From contig NZ_BFCH01000018.1 of the NCBI RefSeq assembly GCF_003112775.1, forward strand, positions 858,362 to 922,361: a DNA stretch of 64,000 bases, given 5' to 3'. Below, in pieces: positions 54,398 to 64,000 of the stretch. A program made the position numbers and the translations under genes. The DNA comes from Mycobacterium montefiorense. GTDB taxonomy: Bacteria > Actinomycetota > Actinomycetes > Mycobacteriales > Mycobacteriaceae. The notes under the pieces were generated by a model that saw only the letters and a list, made by a program, of their open reading frames with translations, did no database searches and was not told where the DNA came from. Within the stretch, counting starts at the first letter, position 1. Each line of letters begins with the position of its first letter.

Positions 54398-56329
54398 ATG
54401 CGCAGCCCCTACTCCGGCCGCCCTTTCACCACCTCGACGGAGGACATCGCCAACGCCCTACAGGACGTCAGCATCCCGACGCTGCTGCTGTCGCTCGTCC
54501 ACATCACCGGCGACCCGCGATTCATTCGCGACTACAAGCAGATGGGCATCTTCCTCAATGAGGTGCAGGGGTTCATGTCGGAGGACGACAAGGCTCGAGC
54601 CCGGGCCGAGGCGCTGACGGTGATCGGCGAGTATCGCGACCGGGGCTGTCCCGAGCCTGAGCCGCTTAGCCCGGAGCTGATCAGGGAAATGATGGACTGG
54701 GCGGCCTGCGAGCATGTTCCCGACGACTACCTGCCCCTGGTCGCCGAAGAACTGGACCTCGACGGGACCGACCCGCGCCGGCCGGCAGCCATCCCCGCCG
54801 GGCGCGCAGCCGACATCCCGGTCCTCGTCGTCGGGTGCGGGGAATCCGGGCTGTTGGCCGGCGTTCGGCTCAAACAAGCCAACATCCCGTTCACGATCGT
54901 GGAGAAGAACGCCGGCCCAGGCGGAACATGGTGGGAGAACAGCTATCCCGGAGCCCGCGTCGATGTGGCTAACCATTTCTATTGCTACAGCTTCGAACCC
55001 AACAACGACTGGACACACTTCTTCGCCGAACAGGACGAGCTGCAGGACTACTTCAACCAGGTGATGAAAAAGCACGACCTGGCCGAGCACATCCGCTGGA
55101 ACACCGAGGTTCTCGCTGCCGAATGGAATGACGACGAGGGGATCTGGACCGTTTCGCTGCGCGACATCGACGGGCAGACCAGCACGCTTCGGGTACGCGT
55201 GCTGCTCACCGCGGTCGGCCAGCTCAATCGGCCGCAGATCCCTGAATTCGACGGTGCCGAAAGCTTCGAGGGCCCGTCGTTTCACTCAGCTGCCTGGGAT
55301 CACTCGGTCGACGTCAGCGGCAAGCGGGTCGCCCTGATCGGTGCCGGCGCCAGCGGCTTCCAGATCGCACCCGCGATTGCCGGAGATGTCGAGCACCTCA
55401 CGGTGTTCCAGCGAACCGCCCAATGGATGTTCCCGAATGCGATGTACCACGACGAAGTCGGTGACGGTGTGCGCTGGGCAATGCGCAACCTGCCGTTCTA
55501 CGGACGCTGGTACCGGCTCCTCGTGCTGTGGCCCGGCTCGGACAAGGGCCTTGACGCGGCCGAGGCCGATCCGAACTATGCGGACCCGGACGCCGCGGTC
55601 AGCGACATCAACGCCGCCGCGGCAATGATGTTCTCCCAGTGGATCACCAGTCAGGTCGGCGATGACCACGAGCTGTTGGCCAAGGTGATGCCCGACTATC
55701 CCGCCTGCGGCAAACGGACCCTGCAGGACAACGGCAGCTGGTTGCAGACACTGCAGCGCGACAACGTCGAACTGGTCCGCACGCCGATTCAGCAGATCAC
55801 CCCCAGCGGGGTCGTCACCGAAGACGGCGCGACGCACCAGGTCGACATCATCGTCTACGCCACCGGGTTTCGGCACACCGACGTGTTGTGGCCGCTAAAG
55901 GTGACCGGCCGCAACGGAATCGACCTGCACCAGATGTGGGGGAGTCGACCGTACGCATACCTGGGCATCACGGTTCCGGATTTCCCGAACTTCTTCATCA
56001 TCTACGGGCCCGGCACCCACCTCGCCCACGGCGGCAGCCTGATCTTCCAGTCCGAGCTGCAGATGCGCTACATCGACCAGTGCCTTCAGCGGCTGGCCGA
56101 CACCGACGTGCATTCGATGGAGCCCAAGACCGACGCCGCGACCGACTGGCATCAGCGGACGCAGACCCAGATCAAGAAAATGGTCTGGTCCCATCCAGCG
56201 GTCAAGCACTCCTATTTCAAGAACGCCGACGGCGAGATCCATACCGTGAGCCCGTGGCGCCTCAACGAGTACTGGGCCGCGGTGCGCGAGCCTGATTGGT
56301 CTCAATTTATTGTGCGACAAGGAAAGTGA
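54398..56329 (+). CDS. Baeyer-Villiger-type FAD monooxygenase
   Basis: A 643-aa type I flavin monooxygenase. FAD loop VVGCGESGLLAGVRLK near residue 150, the Baeyer-Villiger fingerprint FEGPSFHSAAWDHS (FxGxxxHxxxW) and the NADPH loop ALIGAGASGFQIAPAIAG. The ~130-residue N-terminal extension is typical of the larger mycobacterial BVMOs. It inserts oxygen next to a ketone, making an ester or lactone. An alcohol dehydrogenase follows 10 bp downstream and may supply the ketone. Confidence 0.92.
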   Translation: MRSPYSGRPFTTSTEDIANALQDVSIPTLLLSLVHITGDPRFIRDYKQMGIFLNEVQGFMSEDDKARARAEALTVIGEYRDRGCPEPEPLSPELIREMMDWAACEHVPDDYLPLVAEELDLDGTDPRRPAAIPAGRAADIPVLVVGCGESGLLAGVRLKQANIPFTIVEKNAGPGGTWWENSYPGARVDVANHFYCYSFEPNNDWTHFFAEQDELQDYFNQVMKKHDLAEHIRWNTEVLAAEWNDDEGIWTVSLRDIDGQTSTLRVRVLLTAVGQLNRPQIPEFDGAESFEGPSFHSAAWDHSVDVSGKRVALIGAGASGFQIAPAIAGDVEHLTVFQRTAQWMFPNAMYHDEVGDGVRWAMRNLPFYGRWYRLLVLWPGSDKGLDAAEADPNYADPDAAVSDINAAAAMMFSQWITSQVGDDHELLAKVMPDYPACGKRTLQDNGSWLQTLQRDNVELVRTPIQQITPSGVVTEDGATHQVDIIVYATGFRHTDVLWPLKVTGRNGIDLHQMWGSRPYAYLGITVPDFPNFFIIYGPGTHLAHGGSLIFQSELQMRYIDQCLQRLADTDVHSMEPKTDAATDWHQRTQTQIKKMVWSHPAVKHSYFKNADGEIHTVSPWRLNEYWAAVREPDWSQFIVRQGK

Positions 56330-56339
56330 GCACACCATC

Positions 56340-57365
56340 ATGCGCACGGTAGTCGTCGACGGACCCCGCAACATCCGGGTCGAGACCCGCCCCGATCCCG
56401 CGCTTTCCGGCCCCGACGCAGCGATCGTCGAGGTCACCGCCGCCGGCATCTGCGGATCCGACTTGCATTTCTACGAAGCCGATTTCCCGATGCCCGACCC
56501 GATCGCGCTGGGCCACGAAGCAGTCGGCACCGTGGTGGAAGTCGGCCCGGACGTGCGCACCGTCAAGGCCGGAGATCAGGTCATGGTGTCGTCGGTGACC
56601 GGCTGTGGCAGCTGCCCGGGTTGTGCCACCCGCGACCCGGTCATGTGCTACGCCGGTTTTCAGATCTTCGGCGGGGGCCTGCTCGGCGGTGCACAAGCCG
56701 ATCTGCTCGCCGTGCCGGCCGCCGATTTCCAGCTGCTGAAGATGCCCGAGGGGATCAGCACCGAACAGGCTCTGCTTCTTACCGACAATCTCGCCACCGG
56801 CTGGGCGGCGGCGCAGCGTGCTGACATTCCATTCGGCGGCACGGTAGCGGTCATCGGGCTGGGCGCGGTGGGCTTGTGCTCGCTACGCAGCGCATTTTTC
56901 CAGGGCGCCGCAACGGTTTTCGCAGTCGATAGGGTCGACGGCCGTTTGGACCGTGCGGCTCGGTGGGGCGCAACCCCGGTTAAAGCACCGGCCCTGGAGG
57001 CGATCATGGCCGCGACCGGCGGGCGCGGCGCCGACGCCGTGATCGACGCCGTCGCCACGGATTCGTCCCTGACTGATGCGATCAACACGGTGCGGCCGGG
57101 CGGGACCGTATCCGTTGTCGGAGTGCACGATATGAATCCGTTTCCGCTCAACGCCCTGGGCTGTCTGATTCGCAGCACAAGCTTGCGATTCACCACGGCG
57201 CCGGTGCAGCGCACCTGGCCGGAGCTCGTCCCGCTGCTGCAGTCCGGCCGGCTCGACGTCGATGGCATCTTCACCACGTCACTACCGTTGGATGAAGCCG
57301 CCAAGGGGTATGCGACGGCGGAGTCGCGGTCGGGTGACGACGTGAAAGTCCTGCTGAAGCCTTAG
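56340..57365 (+). CDS. Zinc-dependent alcohol dehydrogenase (Rv1895-like)
   Basis: A 341-aa MDR enzyme. Catalytic zinc ligands in GICGSDLHFYE and LGHEAVG, the structural-zinc cysteines in CGSCPGCATRDPVMC, and the NAD loop AVIGLGAVGLCSL. It oxidises an alcohol to a ketone or aldehyde. It follows the BVMO by 10 bp, so the pair could turn a secondary alcohol into an ester. The stop overlaps the convergent HAD gene by 4 bp. Start ATG 56340; an upstream start at 56310 would overlap the BVMO end. Confidence 0.92.
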   Translation: MRTVVVDGPRNIRVETRPDPALSGPDAAIVEVTAAGICGSDLHFYEADFPMPDPIALGHEAVGTVVEVGPDVRTVKAGDQVMVSSVTGCGSCPGCATRDPVMCYAGFQIFGGGLLGGAQADLLAVPAADFQLLKMPEGISTEQALLLTDNLATGWAAAQRADIPFGGTVAVIGLGAVGLCSLRSAFFQGAATVFAVDRVDGRLDRAARWGATPVKAPALEAIMAATGGRGADAVIDAVATDSSLTDAINTVRPGGTVSVVGVHDMNPFPLNALGCLIRSTSLRFTTAPVQRTWPELVPLLQSGRLDVDGIFTTSLPLDEAAKGYATAESRSGDDVKVLLKP

Positions 57366-58162
57366 GCCCCGTCACGTTGCGCGTCGCGGCGAACGTGGTT
57401 CGCCAGATAGCGCAGGGTCCGCATCGGCCGGCGTCGCACCGAGGCGAGGCACATCACCGGCCAGCCGTATGCCGCGGCCGCTGCGGCCAGACCCGAACGC
57501 GGGTTCACCGGTCGGGGATAACCGACCACCGACATCGACGCCGTATCCTCGTCGCCGTCGGCGTAGAAGTAACTGTGTTGCACCGCAACGTTGTTTTCGG
57601 TGCAGAACTGTTGCACCGCGGCCGCCTTCGTGGTTCCCCACACAATAGGTTTGAGGATTTCGCCGGTCAGGCGCCCCAGGTCGTCGAGCTCGAAGCGATT
57701 GCACTGCACGTTGGAGATCCCGAGAAAGCGGGCGACTGGCAATGCCTGAATCGACAGCGCCGATGAACTCAGCACGACGGTGTGCCCGCGCTCCTGATGC
57801 GCTTGCACGATTTCACGCATGTGCGAATACAGCCGCGAGGCAACACGTTCGACGAACAGCCGCTCGCCCAGCTCGTCGAGTTCGACCAACAACTCGCCTT
57901 GCAGATAGCCCGCGGCCCGGACGATGAGGTTCTCGAATTCCAGGCGGCCGAATCGATATCGCAACGCGGCTTCGAACACGCCGAGGAGCTCGCCGATCCC
58001 GACTTGCCGGCGCCGGATCCGATCGCCGACGTGAACCGCGGCCGTGAAGCCGTCGACCAACGTACCGTCGAGATCGAAGAACGCACCGACCTGCGGTCCC
58101 GGCGAACTGGCGGCGATCTCGGCAATGGCATCGCCGGGGGAGAGCATCGTCATCGCCACCAT
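57362..58162 (-). CDS. HAD-superfamily phosphatase (subfamily IB)
   Basis: A 266-aa phosphatase. Motif I FFDLDGTLVDGF (catalytic Asp), motif II VVLSSSALSIQ, motif III Lys in ILKPIVWGTTK and motif IV YADGDEDTASM. Subfamily IB includes phosphoserine phosphatase-like and lipid-acyltransferase-linked phosphatases; no acyltransferase domain is fused here. Substrate unknown. The start may be 58162 or a later Met. Confidence 0.9.
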   Translation of the reverse strand: MVAMTMLSPGDAIAEIAASSPGPQVGAFFDLDGTLVDGFTAAVHVGDRIRRRQVGIGELLGVFEAALRYRFGRLEFENLIVRAAGYLQGELLVELDELGERLFVERVASRLYSHMREIVQAHQERGHTVVLSSSALSIQALPVARFLGISNVQCNRFELDDLGRLTGEILKPIVWGTTKAAAVQQFCTENNVAVQHSYFYADGDEDTASMSVVGYPRPVNPRSGLAAAAAAYGWPVMCLASVRRRPMRTLRYLANHVRRDAQRDGA

Positions 58163-58176
58163 GCCGACTCCGTCCG

Positions 58177-59100
58177 TTACCGGGTTGCCGTTATGTATTG
58201 CGAACGCATGAAACCGTCGATCTTCACGTCGACGTCCGGCGGCGTCATGCCGTAGCCGGCCTGCAGATCGAGGGTGTTGCGAACGGGCTCAACGCTCCAG
58301 CCATGCGCCGCCAGCCATTCGGCGGGGTCGCCCTTGGGCTCGTAGGTAAGGGCGGAGAAATCCACGTCGCCGGACACGTTGACGCCGGGGTGGTTGGTTT
58401 CCAGCGCTTCGAGCTGATCGTGGTCCAGCCGCGATCCCAGTGCACCGATGGCGATTCGGCTGCCGGGCACACTAAGCCCGCTGATCCGGGTGAACAGCGT
58501 GTTCTGGGCTTCATCGGTGAGGTAGGGCAATATCCCCTCCACCGACCAGGCGCTAGGCCTTTCGGTGTCGAAACCGGCCGCTTCCAACGGCCGGGACCAG
58601 TCGGTACGGAGATCGGCGGCGACCTCGACCCTGCTCGCGGTGGGCACCGCGCCATGCTCGCCCAGCACGCGCGCTTTGAATTCCAGGACTTTCGGCAGGT
58701 CGATTTCGAAAACGCTTGTTCCGTGCGGCCATTCAAGGCGATACGCACGAGAGTCCAATCCCGCGGCCACGATCACTGCTTGTCGTATCCCCGCATCACC
58801 GGCAGCGGTAAAGAAATCGTCGAAGAAGCGCGTTTGCACGCCGTACAGACGCGGGAAAGCGGTCTCGTCGTCGTTGCTGCCCGGATTGGCGAGCACACCG
58901 GCCAAATACGGGTCCCGGGATGCCGCGATGAACACCTTCGCATATTCGTCGCGGACCAGCGGTCGCGCGCTAACCGCGTGCAGTGCGCGCCATCCGGCCA
59001 CCAGAAGGGCGGTATAGCCGACGCTGCTGACGATGTCCCACTGATCGTCATCGGAACGGAGCGAGCCGAATTCAGGCCCGGACTCGGGCGCAGCGCCCAT
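58177..59100 (-). CDS. SAM-dependent methyltransferase (Rv1896c-like)
   Basis: A 307-aa paralog of the methyltransferase at 42955-43884: [57 protein letters not shown] and [16 protein letters not shown]. The ATG at 59100 has AGGAGG 7 nt upstream, so the longer frame to 59442 is not used. Next to dtd, as I recall for Rv1896c-Rv1897c. Target unknown. Confidence 0.9.
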   Translation of the reverse strand: MGAAPESGPEFGSLRSDDDQWDIVSSVGYTALLVAGWRALHAVSARPLVRDEYAKVFIAASRDPYLAGVLANPGSNDDETAFPRLYGVQTRFFDDFFTAAGDAGIRQAVIVAAGLDSRAYRLEWPHGTSVFEIDLPKVLEFKARVLGEHGAVPTASRVEVAADLRTDWSRPLEAAGFDTERPSAWSVEGILPYLTDEAQNTLFTRISGLSVPGSRIAIGALGSRLDHDQLEALETNHPGVNVSGDVDFSALTYEPKGDPAEWLAAHGWSVEPVRNTLDLQAGYGMTPPDVDVKIDGFMRSQYITATR

Positions 59101-59165
59101 GGTCGCCCCTCCTAGTTCAATCGGCCACAACGCGCCGACATATCCAAGGTACCTGCGGGGCGTGT

Positions 59166-59597
59166 TCAGAGCTCGAGAAACACCGTTACCGGTCCGTCGT
59201 TTACCAATTCGACATGCATATTCGCACCGAAGACGCCGGTCTCGACGTGAGCACCCAACCCGCGCAACGCCTCCGCGAATGCCGCGACCATAGGTTCGGC
59301 GACCGTTGCGGGGGCCGCCATGTTCCAGGATGGCCGGCGGCCCTTGGTGGTGTCGGCATAGAGCGTGAACTGGCTGACCACCAGGATCGGCGCACCGACG
59401 TCGGCCGCTGATCGTTCGTCGGCGAGAATGCGTAGGTTCCACAGCTTTTCGGCAAGGCGGCGCGCTATGTCGAAGTCATCGCTGTGGGTAACGCCAACAA
59501 GTGCCAGCAGCCCCTGGCCGTCGGGCCGAATGGCACCCACCACCTCGCCGTCGATGGACACCGCAGCCGACGAGACCCGTTGCACCAGAACCCGCAT
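59166..59597 (-). CDS. dtd: D-aminoacyl-tRNA deacylase
   Basis: A 143-aa protein that removes D-amino acids (and glycine from tRNA-Ala) from mischarged tRNAs. Starts [21 protein letters not shown]; the two active-site motifs are [17 protein letters not shown] (SQFTL) and [11 protein letters not shown] (the NxGP cross-subunit motif). Length and position match Rv1897c. Cytosolic dimer. Confidence 0.97.
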   Translation of the reverse strand: MRVLVQRVSSAAVSIDGEVVGAIRPDGQGLLALVGVTHSDDFDIARRLAEKLWNLRILADERSAADVGAPILVVSQFTLYADTTKGRRPSWNMAAPATVAEPMVAAFAEALRGLGAHVETGVFGANMHVELVNDGPVTVFLEL

Positions 59598-59636
59598 GCT
59601 TCGATGCTGCCAGGCCGGATGGGTACGCTCGTCAGC

Positions 59637-59942
59637 GTGTCTGTCCTAGTCGCGTTTTCCGTCACCCCGCTCGGCGTCGGCGAAGGTGTTGGCGAGATCG
59701 TTGCCGAAGCGGTTCGGGTGGTGCGTGAATCCGGCTTGCCCAACAAGACGGATTCGATGTTCACCGTGATCGAAGGCGATACCTGGGAGGAAGTCATGAC
59801 GGTGGTGCAGCGCGCGGTCGAGGCCGTGGCCGCTCGGGCACCGCGCGTCAGCACCGTAATCAAGGCGGATTGGCGGGCCGGTGTCCAGGATGCGATGACG
59901 CAGAAAGTCGAGACGGTCGAGCGCCACCTCACCAGCGGATAG
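59637..59942 (+). CDS. MTH1187-family thiamine-binding-like protein (Rv1898-like)
   Basis: A 101-aa ferredoxin-fold protein: [29 protein letters not shown] and the [22 protein letters not shown] helix. Relatives (YkoF/MTH1187) bind thiamine or a pyrimidine precursor. The GTG at 59637 gives the expected length; ATG 59619 would add six residues. It starts 39 bp from the divergent dtd. Confidence 0.82.
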   Translation: MSVLVAFSVTPLGVGEGVGEIVAEAVRVVRESGLPNKTDSMFTVIEGDTWEEVMTVVQRAVEAVAARAPRVSTVIKADWRAGVQDAMTQKVETVERHLTSG

Positions 59943-60060
59943 CACCGCCCGGCGTTTTCAGCGCACCTGCTCGGCCGCGTCGACTGTGCACTCGACGCCA
60001 AAAGCGCACACTCGATGCCGACCGGCTGACCGGGCAGCGCAGGTGCGTAGGCTCAAGCCG

Positions 60061-61335
60061 GTGAGCGCACGCGCAGGCATCGTCGTCACCGGAACCGAAG
60101 TCCTCACCGGACGCGTCCAAGACAGAAACGGCCCGTGGATCGCCGACCGGCTGCTGGAACTGGGCGTCGAGCTGGCCCACATCACCATCTGCGGAGATCG
60201 CCCTTCCGACATCGAGGCGCAGCTGCACTTCATGGCCGCCCAAGGTGTGGACCTGATCGTCACCAGCGGCGGACTGGGACCAACGGCCGATGACATGACC
60301 GTCGCAGTGGTCTCGCGCTTTTGCGGGCGCAAGCTGGTGCTCGACGAAGAAGTCGAAAGCAAGATCGCCAATATCCTCAAAAGGCTTATGGCGCATTTTG
60401 ATTCGGAAAGTTTTGACGCGGTCCGCACCGCCAACCGCAAGCAGGCCATGGTTCCCGCCGGCGCCCAGGTGCTCGATCCGGTGGGCACCGCCCCGGGCGT
60501 CGTGGTGCCCGGTAAACCCACGGTGATCGTGCTTCCGGGACCCCCGCGCGAACTTCAGCCGATGTGGCACACGGCTATCGAGACTCCCGCGGCGCAGCAA
60601 GCGATCGCCGGCCGGACGATCTACCGCCAGGAGACCGTCCGGATGTTCGGGCTGCCCGAGTCCGGGCTGGCTGAAACGCTGCGCGACGCCCAGAATTCCG
60701 TCCCCGGATTCGAATCGCTGGAGATCACCACGTGCCTTCGGCGAGGCGAGATTGAGATGGTCACCCGCTACGAGCCGGACGCGGCGGACGTCTACGCTCG
60801 ACTGACTCAGCTGCTGCGTGAGCGGCACGAACAGCAGCTCTACTCCGAAGACGGATCCCAGGTCGACGATCTGGTCGCCCGACTACTGTCCGGGCGCCGG
60901 ATAGCCACCGCGGAGTCCTGCACCGCGGGCCTGGTGGCCGCACGACTTACCGACCGGCCGGGGTCGTCGGACTACGTGATGGGCGGCGTGGTGAGCTACT
61001 CCAACGACGCGAAGATCCAGCTGCTCGGCGTGGACGCCACACTGATCGACGTGCACGGCGCCGTGTCGGAGCCGGTGGCCGAGGCGATGGCGGCCGGGGC
61101 CTTGCAGCGCTTCGACGCCGATACCGTGGTCGCGATCACCGGTATCGCCGGTCCCGGCGGGGGAACTCCGGAAAAGCCGGTTGGAACGGTCTGCTTCACC
61201 GTGCGACTTGCCGGGGGCCGCACCGACACCCGGACACTACGTCTTCCGGGCAACCGCTCCGACATCCGGGAACGCTCGACGACGGTCGCGATGCACATGC
61301 TGCGACGCGCGTTGAGCGAGCAGGCGCCCCTCTAA
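60061..61335 (+). CDS. cinA: CinA-family protein
   Basis: A 424-aa two-domain protein. N-terminal MoaB/MoeA-like (COG1058) domain: [24 protein letters not shown] and [13 protein letters not shown], which acts as ADP-ribose or FAD pyrophosphatase in relatives. C-terminal NMN amidohydrolase (PncC) domain: [19 protein letters not shown] with the active-site Ser and [18 protein letters not shown]. Together they serve NAD recycling; in mycobacteria CinA also cleaves NAD-drug adducts. Start GTG 60061, as in Rv1901. Confidence 0.93.
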   Translation: MSARAGIVVTGTEVLTGRVQDRNGPWIADRLLELGVELAHITICGDRPSDIEAQLHFMAAQGVDLIVTSGGLGPTADDMTVAVVSRFCGRKLVLDEEVESKIANILKRLMAHFDSESFDAVRTANRKQAMVPAGAQVLDPVGTAPGVVVPGKPTVIVLPGPPRELQPMWHTAIETPAAQQAIAGRTIYRQETVRMFGLPESGLAETLRDAQNSVPGFESLEITTCLRRGEIEMVTRYEPDAADVYARLTQLLRERHEQQLYSEDGSQVDDLVARLLSGRRIATAESCTAGLVAARLTDRPGSSDYVMGGVVSYSNDAKIQLLGVDATLIDVHGAVSEPVAEAMAAGALQRFDADTVVAITGIAGPGGGTPEKPVGTVCFTVRLAGGRTDTRTLRLPGNRSDIRERSTTVAMHMLRRALSEQAPL

Positions 61336-61336
61336 G

Positions 61337-62599
61337 TCACTTCACTTCCGTTGGGAGAAAAGCGCTTTCGGCAGTGCCAAAGCGGATTCCGGTTGCATCC
61401 TTGCCGATCAGCGTCAGGAACGCCACCGCGCATAGCACCGGAACGATCGTGACAGCTAGCGCGAACGGATAGCCGTGCGTCTCCGCAAGGCGTTCCTGGA
61501 TGGGCAGATTGAAGGCGGCGAGCAGATTGCCGAGCTGGTAGGTCACCCCGGGATAGAGGCCGCGGATCGCGTCCGGCGACAACTCGGTCAGGTGTGCGGG
61601 AATCACACCCCAGGCCCCCTGCACGCAGACCTGCATCAAAAACGAGCCCAGGCACAACATCGCGGCGGTCCGGGAGAAGGCGAACAGCGGGACGATCGGC
61701 AGTCCCAAAATCGCGCAGAAGACCACCGTGTAGCGGCGACTGAATCGTTGCGACATGGAGCCGAAGAACAGCCCGCCGAGAATGGCACCGATGTTATAGA
61801 CCACCACGATCCACTTGACCGTCACACTGTCCAGACCGGCGCCGTGGTTGGCCGTCGAGCCCAGGAACGTCGGGTAGACGTCCTGCGTGCCGTGGCTCAT
61901 CCAGTTGAAGGCGGTCATCAGCAGCACCAGGTAGAAGAACCGGCGAACGATCTTGCCGTCGCGCAGCACGTCGGTGACTTTGGTGTTGGTGAGCTTCATC
62001 TGATCCTGGGCGGCTTCCCACACCTCGGACTCCTGCACCCGGTAGCGGATGATCAGGCTGATCAGCGCGGGAATGATCGACAGACCGAACAACCAGCGCC
62101 AGGACAATCCCAGCCAGTCCATCACCACCAGCGATCCGATACTGGCCAGCAGATAGCCGAAGGCGTAGCCCTCCTGCAGCAGTCCGGAGAAAAAGCCGCG
62201 CCGCTCGACGGGGACCTTCTCCATGGCAAGCGCGGCGCCCAGCCCCCATTCCCCGCCCATGCCAAGGCCATACAGCAGCCGCAGGAGCACCAGGACCGTG
62301 AAGTTGGGCGCGAATGCGCACAGAAAGCCGACGACCGAGTAGAAGATCACGTCCACCATTAGTGGCGTTCGTCGACCGACCCGATCAGCCCACAGCCCGA
62401 AAATCAAGGCGCCCACGGGGCGCATCGCCAGGGTCGCCGTCGTAATGAAGGCGACTTCGGCCTTGCTGTGGTGGAAGGTCTTCGCGATGTCGGCATAGAC
62501 GAACACGACGATGAAGTAGTCGAAGGCGTCCATCGTCCAGCCGAGCATTGCCGCAATGAACGAATTTCTCTGATCGGCGCTGATCTTTTCTCGTGTCAC
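61337..62599 (-). CDS. MFS transporter, NanT-like (Rv1902c-like)
   Basis: A 420-aa 12-TM major facilitator of the sugar/organic-anion (SHS, NanT/JEN) type: [34 protein letters not shown] between TM2 and TM3, [22 protein letters not shown] and [20 protein letters not shown]. NanT imports sialic acid in enterics, while close relatives move lactate or benzoate, so the substrate is open. GTG at 62599 is taken because the protein then begins near the first TM; the frame extends upstream to 62806. It ends 1 bp after the cinA stop. Confidence 0.88.
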   Translation of the reverse strand: MTREKISADQRNSFIAAMLGWTMDAFDYFIVVFVYADIAKTFHHSKAEVAFITTATLAMRPVGALIFGLWADRVGRRTPLMVDVIFYSVVGFLCAFAPNFTVLVLLRLLYGLGMGGEWGLGAALAMEKVPVERRGFFSGLLQEGYAFGYLLASIGSLVVMDWLGLSWRWLFGLSIIPALISLIIRYRVQESEVWEAAQDQMKLTNTKVTDVLRDGKIVRRFFYLVLLMTAFNWMSHGTQDVYPTFLGSTANHGAGLDSVTVKWIVVVYNIGAILGGLFFGSMSQRFSRRYTVVFCAILGLPIVPLFAFSRTAAMLCLGSFLMQVCVQGAWGVIPAHLTELSPDAIRGLYPGVTYQLGNLLAAFNLPIQERLAETHGYPFALAVTIVPVLCAVAFLTLIGKDATGIRFGTAESAFLPTEVK

Positions 62600-62675
62600 G
62601 AAAGCATCCTGGCGTACGTAGCGTGTTGGCGCGAGCCTGTTCCGCTCTGAAAACGGCAAGAGTAAGTTCCCGACA

Positions 62676-63743
62676 ATGCGAATCATCGATGCCGATGGAC
62701 ACGTCGCCGAAAACTCCTCGCTGGCGATCGAAGCGATCAAACGCTGGCCCGATCGCGTTAAGCCCAGCACCGACAGACGCCTGCGGTTAATGATCGAAGG
62801 CCGCAACTACCCGGAGGATCGCGGCCCGGGCGCCGGTTGTCCACCCGAGCACGGAATCAGCAAGTCGCCCAACATCAACTGCTCGTCACCCGATGGCGTG
62901 CTCGGTGACGCCGACCGCGATCACATCGACACGATGGTGCTGTACCCGAGTCTTGGGCTGTGCGCACCCAGCCTCGAAGACCCGGAATTCGCCGCGGGAT
63001 TCGCCCGGCTCTACAACCAATGGATCGCGGATTACTGCGCCTCGTCGGGCGGCAGGTTACGTGGTGTGGCCGTGACGCCGATCGAACACGGGCAGCTGGC
63101 CATCGACGTGATGACCGAGGCCAAAGACCTAGGCCTGGTCGCGACTCTGGTCCCGCCGGCGCTGAAGACCCGCAATCTGGACCACCCCGATCTCGACCCG
63201 TTCTACGCCGCCGCCGTCGAGCTTGCGATGCCGCTCGGCATTCACGGCGCCCCCGGAATCCATCTGCCGAAGATCGGCGTGGACCGTTTCACCAACTACA
63301 TCCAGGTGCACTGCATCAGCTTTCCGTTCGACCAGATGACGGCGATGACTGCGATGGTCTCCGGCGGCGTCTTCGAACGCCATCCGCAGTTGCGGGTCGC
63401 GTTCCTCGAAGCGGGCGCGGGCTGGGTTCCGTTCTTCATGGACCGCCTGCACGAGCACTACGAGAAGCGGGGGGACTGGGTCGAGCGCGGCTGGCGGCGC
63501 GATCCACACGAATACCTGTCCGCAGGCAACATCTGGGTGACCTGCGAACCCGAAGAACCGATCCTGCCCGGCGTGATCGACGTCCTAGGCGCGGACTTCA
63601 TCATGTTCGCCAGTGACTACCCGCATTGGGACGGCGAATGGCCGGAGAGCACTAAGCACCTGCGAACGCGCGCGGACATCAGCGAAGAGGCGCGCGAAAA
63701 GATCGGCGGCCGCAACGCTCAGCGGTTCTACGCCTTGAACTGA
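62676..63743 (+). CDS. Amidohydrolase-2 family protein (ACMSD-like)
   Basis: A 355-aa TIM-barrel metal-dependent hydrolase. It starts [13 protein letters not shown] (D-x-x-H metal site); later LGIHGAPG (metal His), [19 protein letters not shown] and the catalytic Asp in [13 protein letters not shown]. Related enzymes are decarboxylases or hydrolases acting on aromatic or cyclic acids. Substrate unknown. It is divergent from the MFS gene by 76 bp, so a transporter-enzyme pair is possible. Confidence 0.9.
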   Translation: MRIIDADGHVAENSSLAIEAIKRWPDRVKPSTDRRLRLMIEGRNYPEDRGPGAGCPPEHGISKSPNINCSSPDGVLGDADRDHIDTMVLYPSLGLCAPSLEDPEFAAGFARLYNQWIADYCASSGGRLRGVAVTPIEHGQLAIDVMTEAKDLGLVATLVPPALKTRNLDHPDLDPFYAAAVELAMPLGIHGAPGIHLPKIGVDRFTNYIQVHCISFPFDQMTAMTAMVSGGVFERHPQLRVAFLEAGAGWVPFFMDRLHEHYEKRGDWVERGWRRDPHEYLSAGNIWVTCEPEEPILPGVIDVLGADFIMFASDYPHWDGEWPESTKHLRTRADISEEAREKIGGRNAQRFYALN

Positions 63744-63769
63744 GCCTTCCGGTGGCAGGATCGTGCAGC

Positions 63770-64000
63770 ATGGGTCCTTTTCTGCTTCGCGCCACCTTGA
63801 CGGGCTTTGCCTTATGGATCGTCACCCACTTCGTTCACGGGCTGAGCTTCGTCGGCGGCAAGACACCGCTGGAGAGAGTCGGCATCATCTTCGTCGTCGC
63901 CGTGATCTTCGGTCTGGTCAACGCGTTCATCAAACCGATCGTTCAGTTCTTGTCGATCCCGCTGTACATCGTGACCCTCGGTCTCTTCCATGTCGTCGTC
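63770..64000 (+). CDS. Phage-holin-IV-like membrane protein (Rv1903-like), 3' end outside window
   Basis: The first 77 codons are present and the frame is open at the window end. It begins MGPFLLRATLTGFALWIVTHF and has at least three hydrophobic segments, including GIIFVVAVIFGLVNAFIKPIVQ, the N-x-x-I-K-P motif of the holin-IV/YvlD-type membrane family. No phage genes are nearby; this family is widespread as a chromosomal membrane protein with unknown role. Confidence 0.85.
   Translation, partial: MGPFLLRATLTGFALWIVTHFVHGLSFVGGKTPLERVGIIFVVAVIFGLVNAFIKPIVQFLSIPLYIVTLGLFHVVV

Noticed and set aside
63770..64000. Holin-like gene as sign of a prophage
   Set aside because: No other phage gene is near; the family is a common chromosomal membrane protein.

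Overview
The window is high-GC actinobacterial DNA from a Mycobacterium. It encodes a PPE protein, an antigen 85 mycolyltransferase, a resuscitation-promoting factor, a secreted chorismate mutase, an LpqH-like lipoprotein, BfrA with tandem IdeR boxes, and CYP140 and CYP125 P450s. From memory of the M. tuberculosis H37Rv map (not checked by search), the backbone follows the order Rv1866 to Rv1903. Lon, which the M. tuberculosis complex lacks, and several inserted blocks point to a non-tuberculous mycobacterium. The species cannot be fixed from the sequence alone.

Layout: 1-9.7 kb holds the end of a GNAT gene, uppP, a double CoA-transferase, a thiolase-like protein, an epimerase-like protein, a ferredoxin-reductase-type flavoprotein and small genes. 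9.7-15 kb holds lon, a CGNR regulator, lldD2 and a DUF1810 gene. 15-20 kb is an insert: a frameshifted GH13 hydrolase, ahpD-ahpC, divergent oxyR and a PPE gene. 20-28 kb holds EthD-like and PPOX proteins, an enoyl-CoA hydratase, the IdeR-controlled bfd/bfrA pair, a frameshifted 14-TM efflux pump, glnA3 and an amidohydrolase. 28-35 kb is accessory: arsR-cadI, a membrane adenylate cyclase, a gene-poor and AT-richer island, a SnoaL-like protein and a Tat lipoprotein hydrolase. 35-42 kb is the cyp140, lppE, SDR, SRPBCC, rpf, chorismate mutase and fbpB run. 42-49 kb holds a DUF7159-like protein, a methyltransferase, YceI, CYP125, small Rv1891-1893-like genes and a nitronate monooxygenase with a KstR-type box. 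49-54 kb is an inserted TetR, NCS1 permease, amidase and agmatine deiminase cluster. 54-64 kb holds BVMO-ADH, HAD, methyltransferase, dtd, a thiamine-binding-like protein, cinA, an MFS transporter, an amidohydrolase and a holin-like membrane protein.

The most unusual item is the 31.2-34.4 kb island. It holds five very small paralogous genes (24-41 codons) that share a start, a hydrophobic core and a lipobox ending in Cys, with a conserved GACGAAYGG(A/G)G(T/G) leader ahead of the ATG. Three of them lie in same-strand tandem repeats about 440 bp apart, each with a conserved leader of roughly 160-175 nt that contains a short upstream reading frame. The mature parts are only 1-18 residues. One gene stops directly after the lipobox cysteine. 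I know of no described family like this.

Regulatory sites readable in the sequence are tandem IdeR boxes between bfd and bfrA, an OxyR-type palindrome over the oxyR start, two KstR-type boxes, twin TTGA-N8-TCAA palindromes before the permease, and an 11-bp inverted repeat next to the lon ribosome-binding site.
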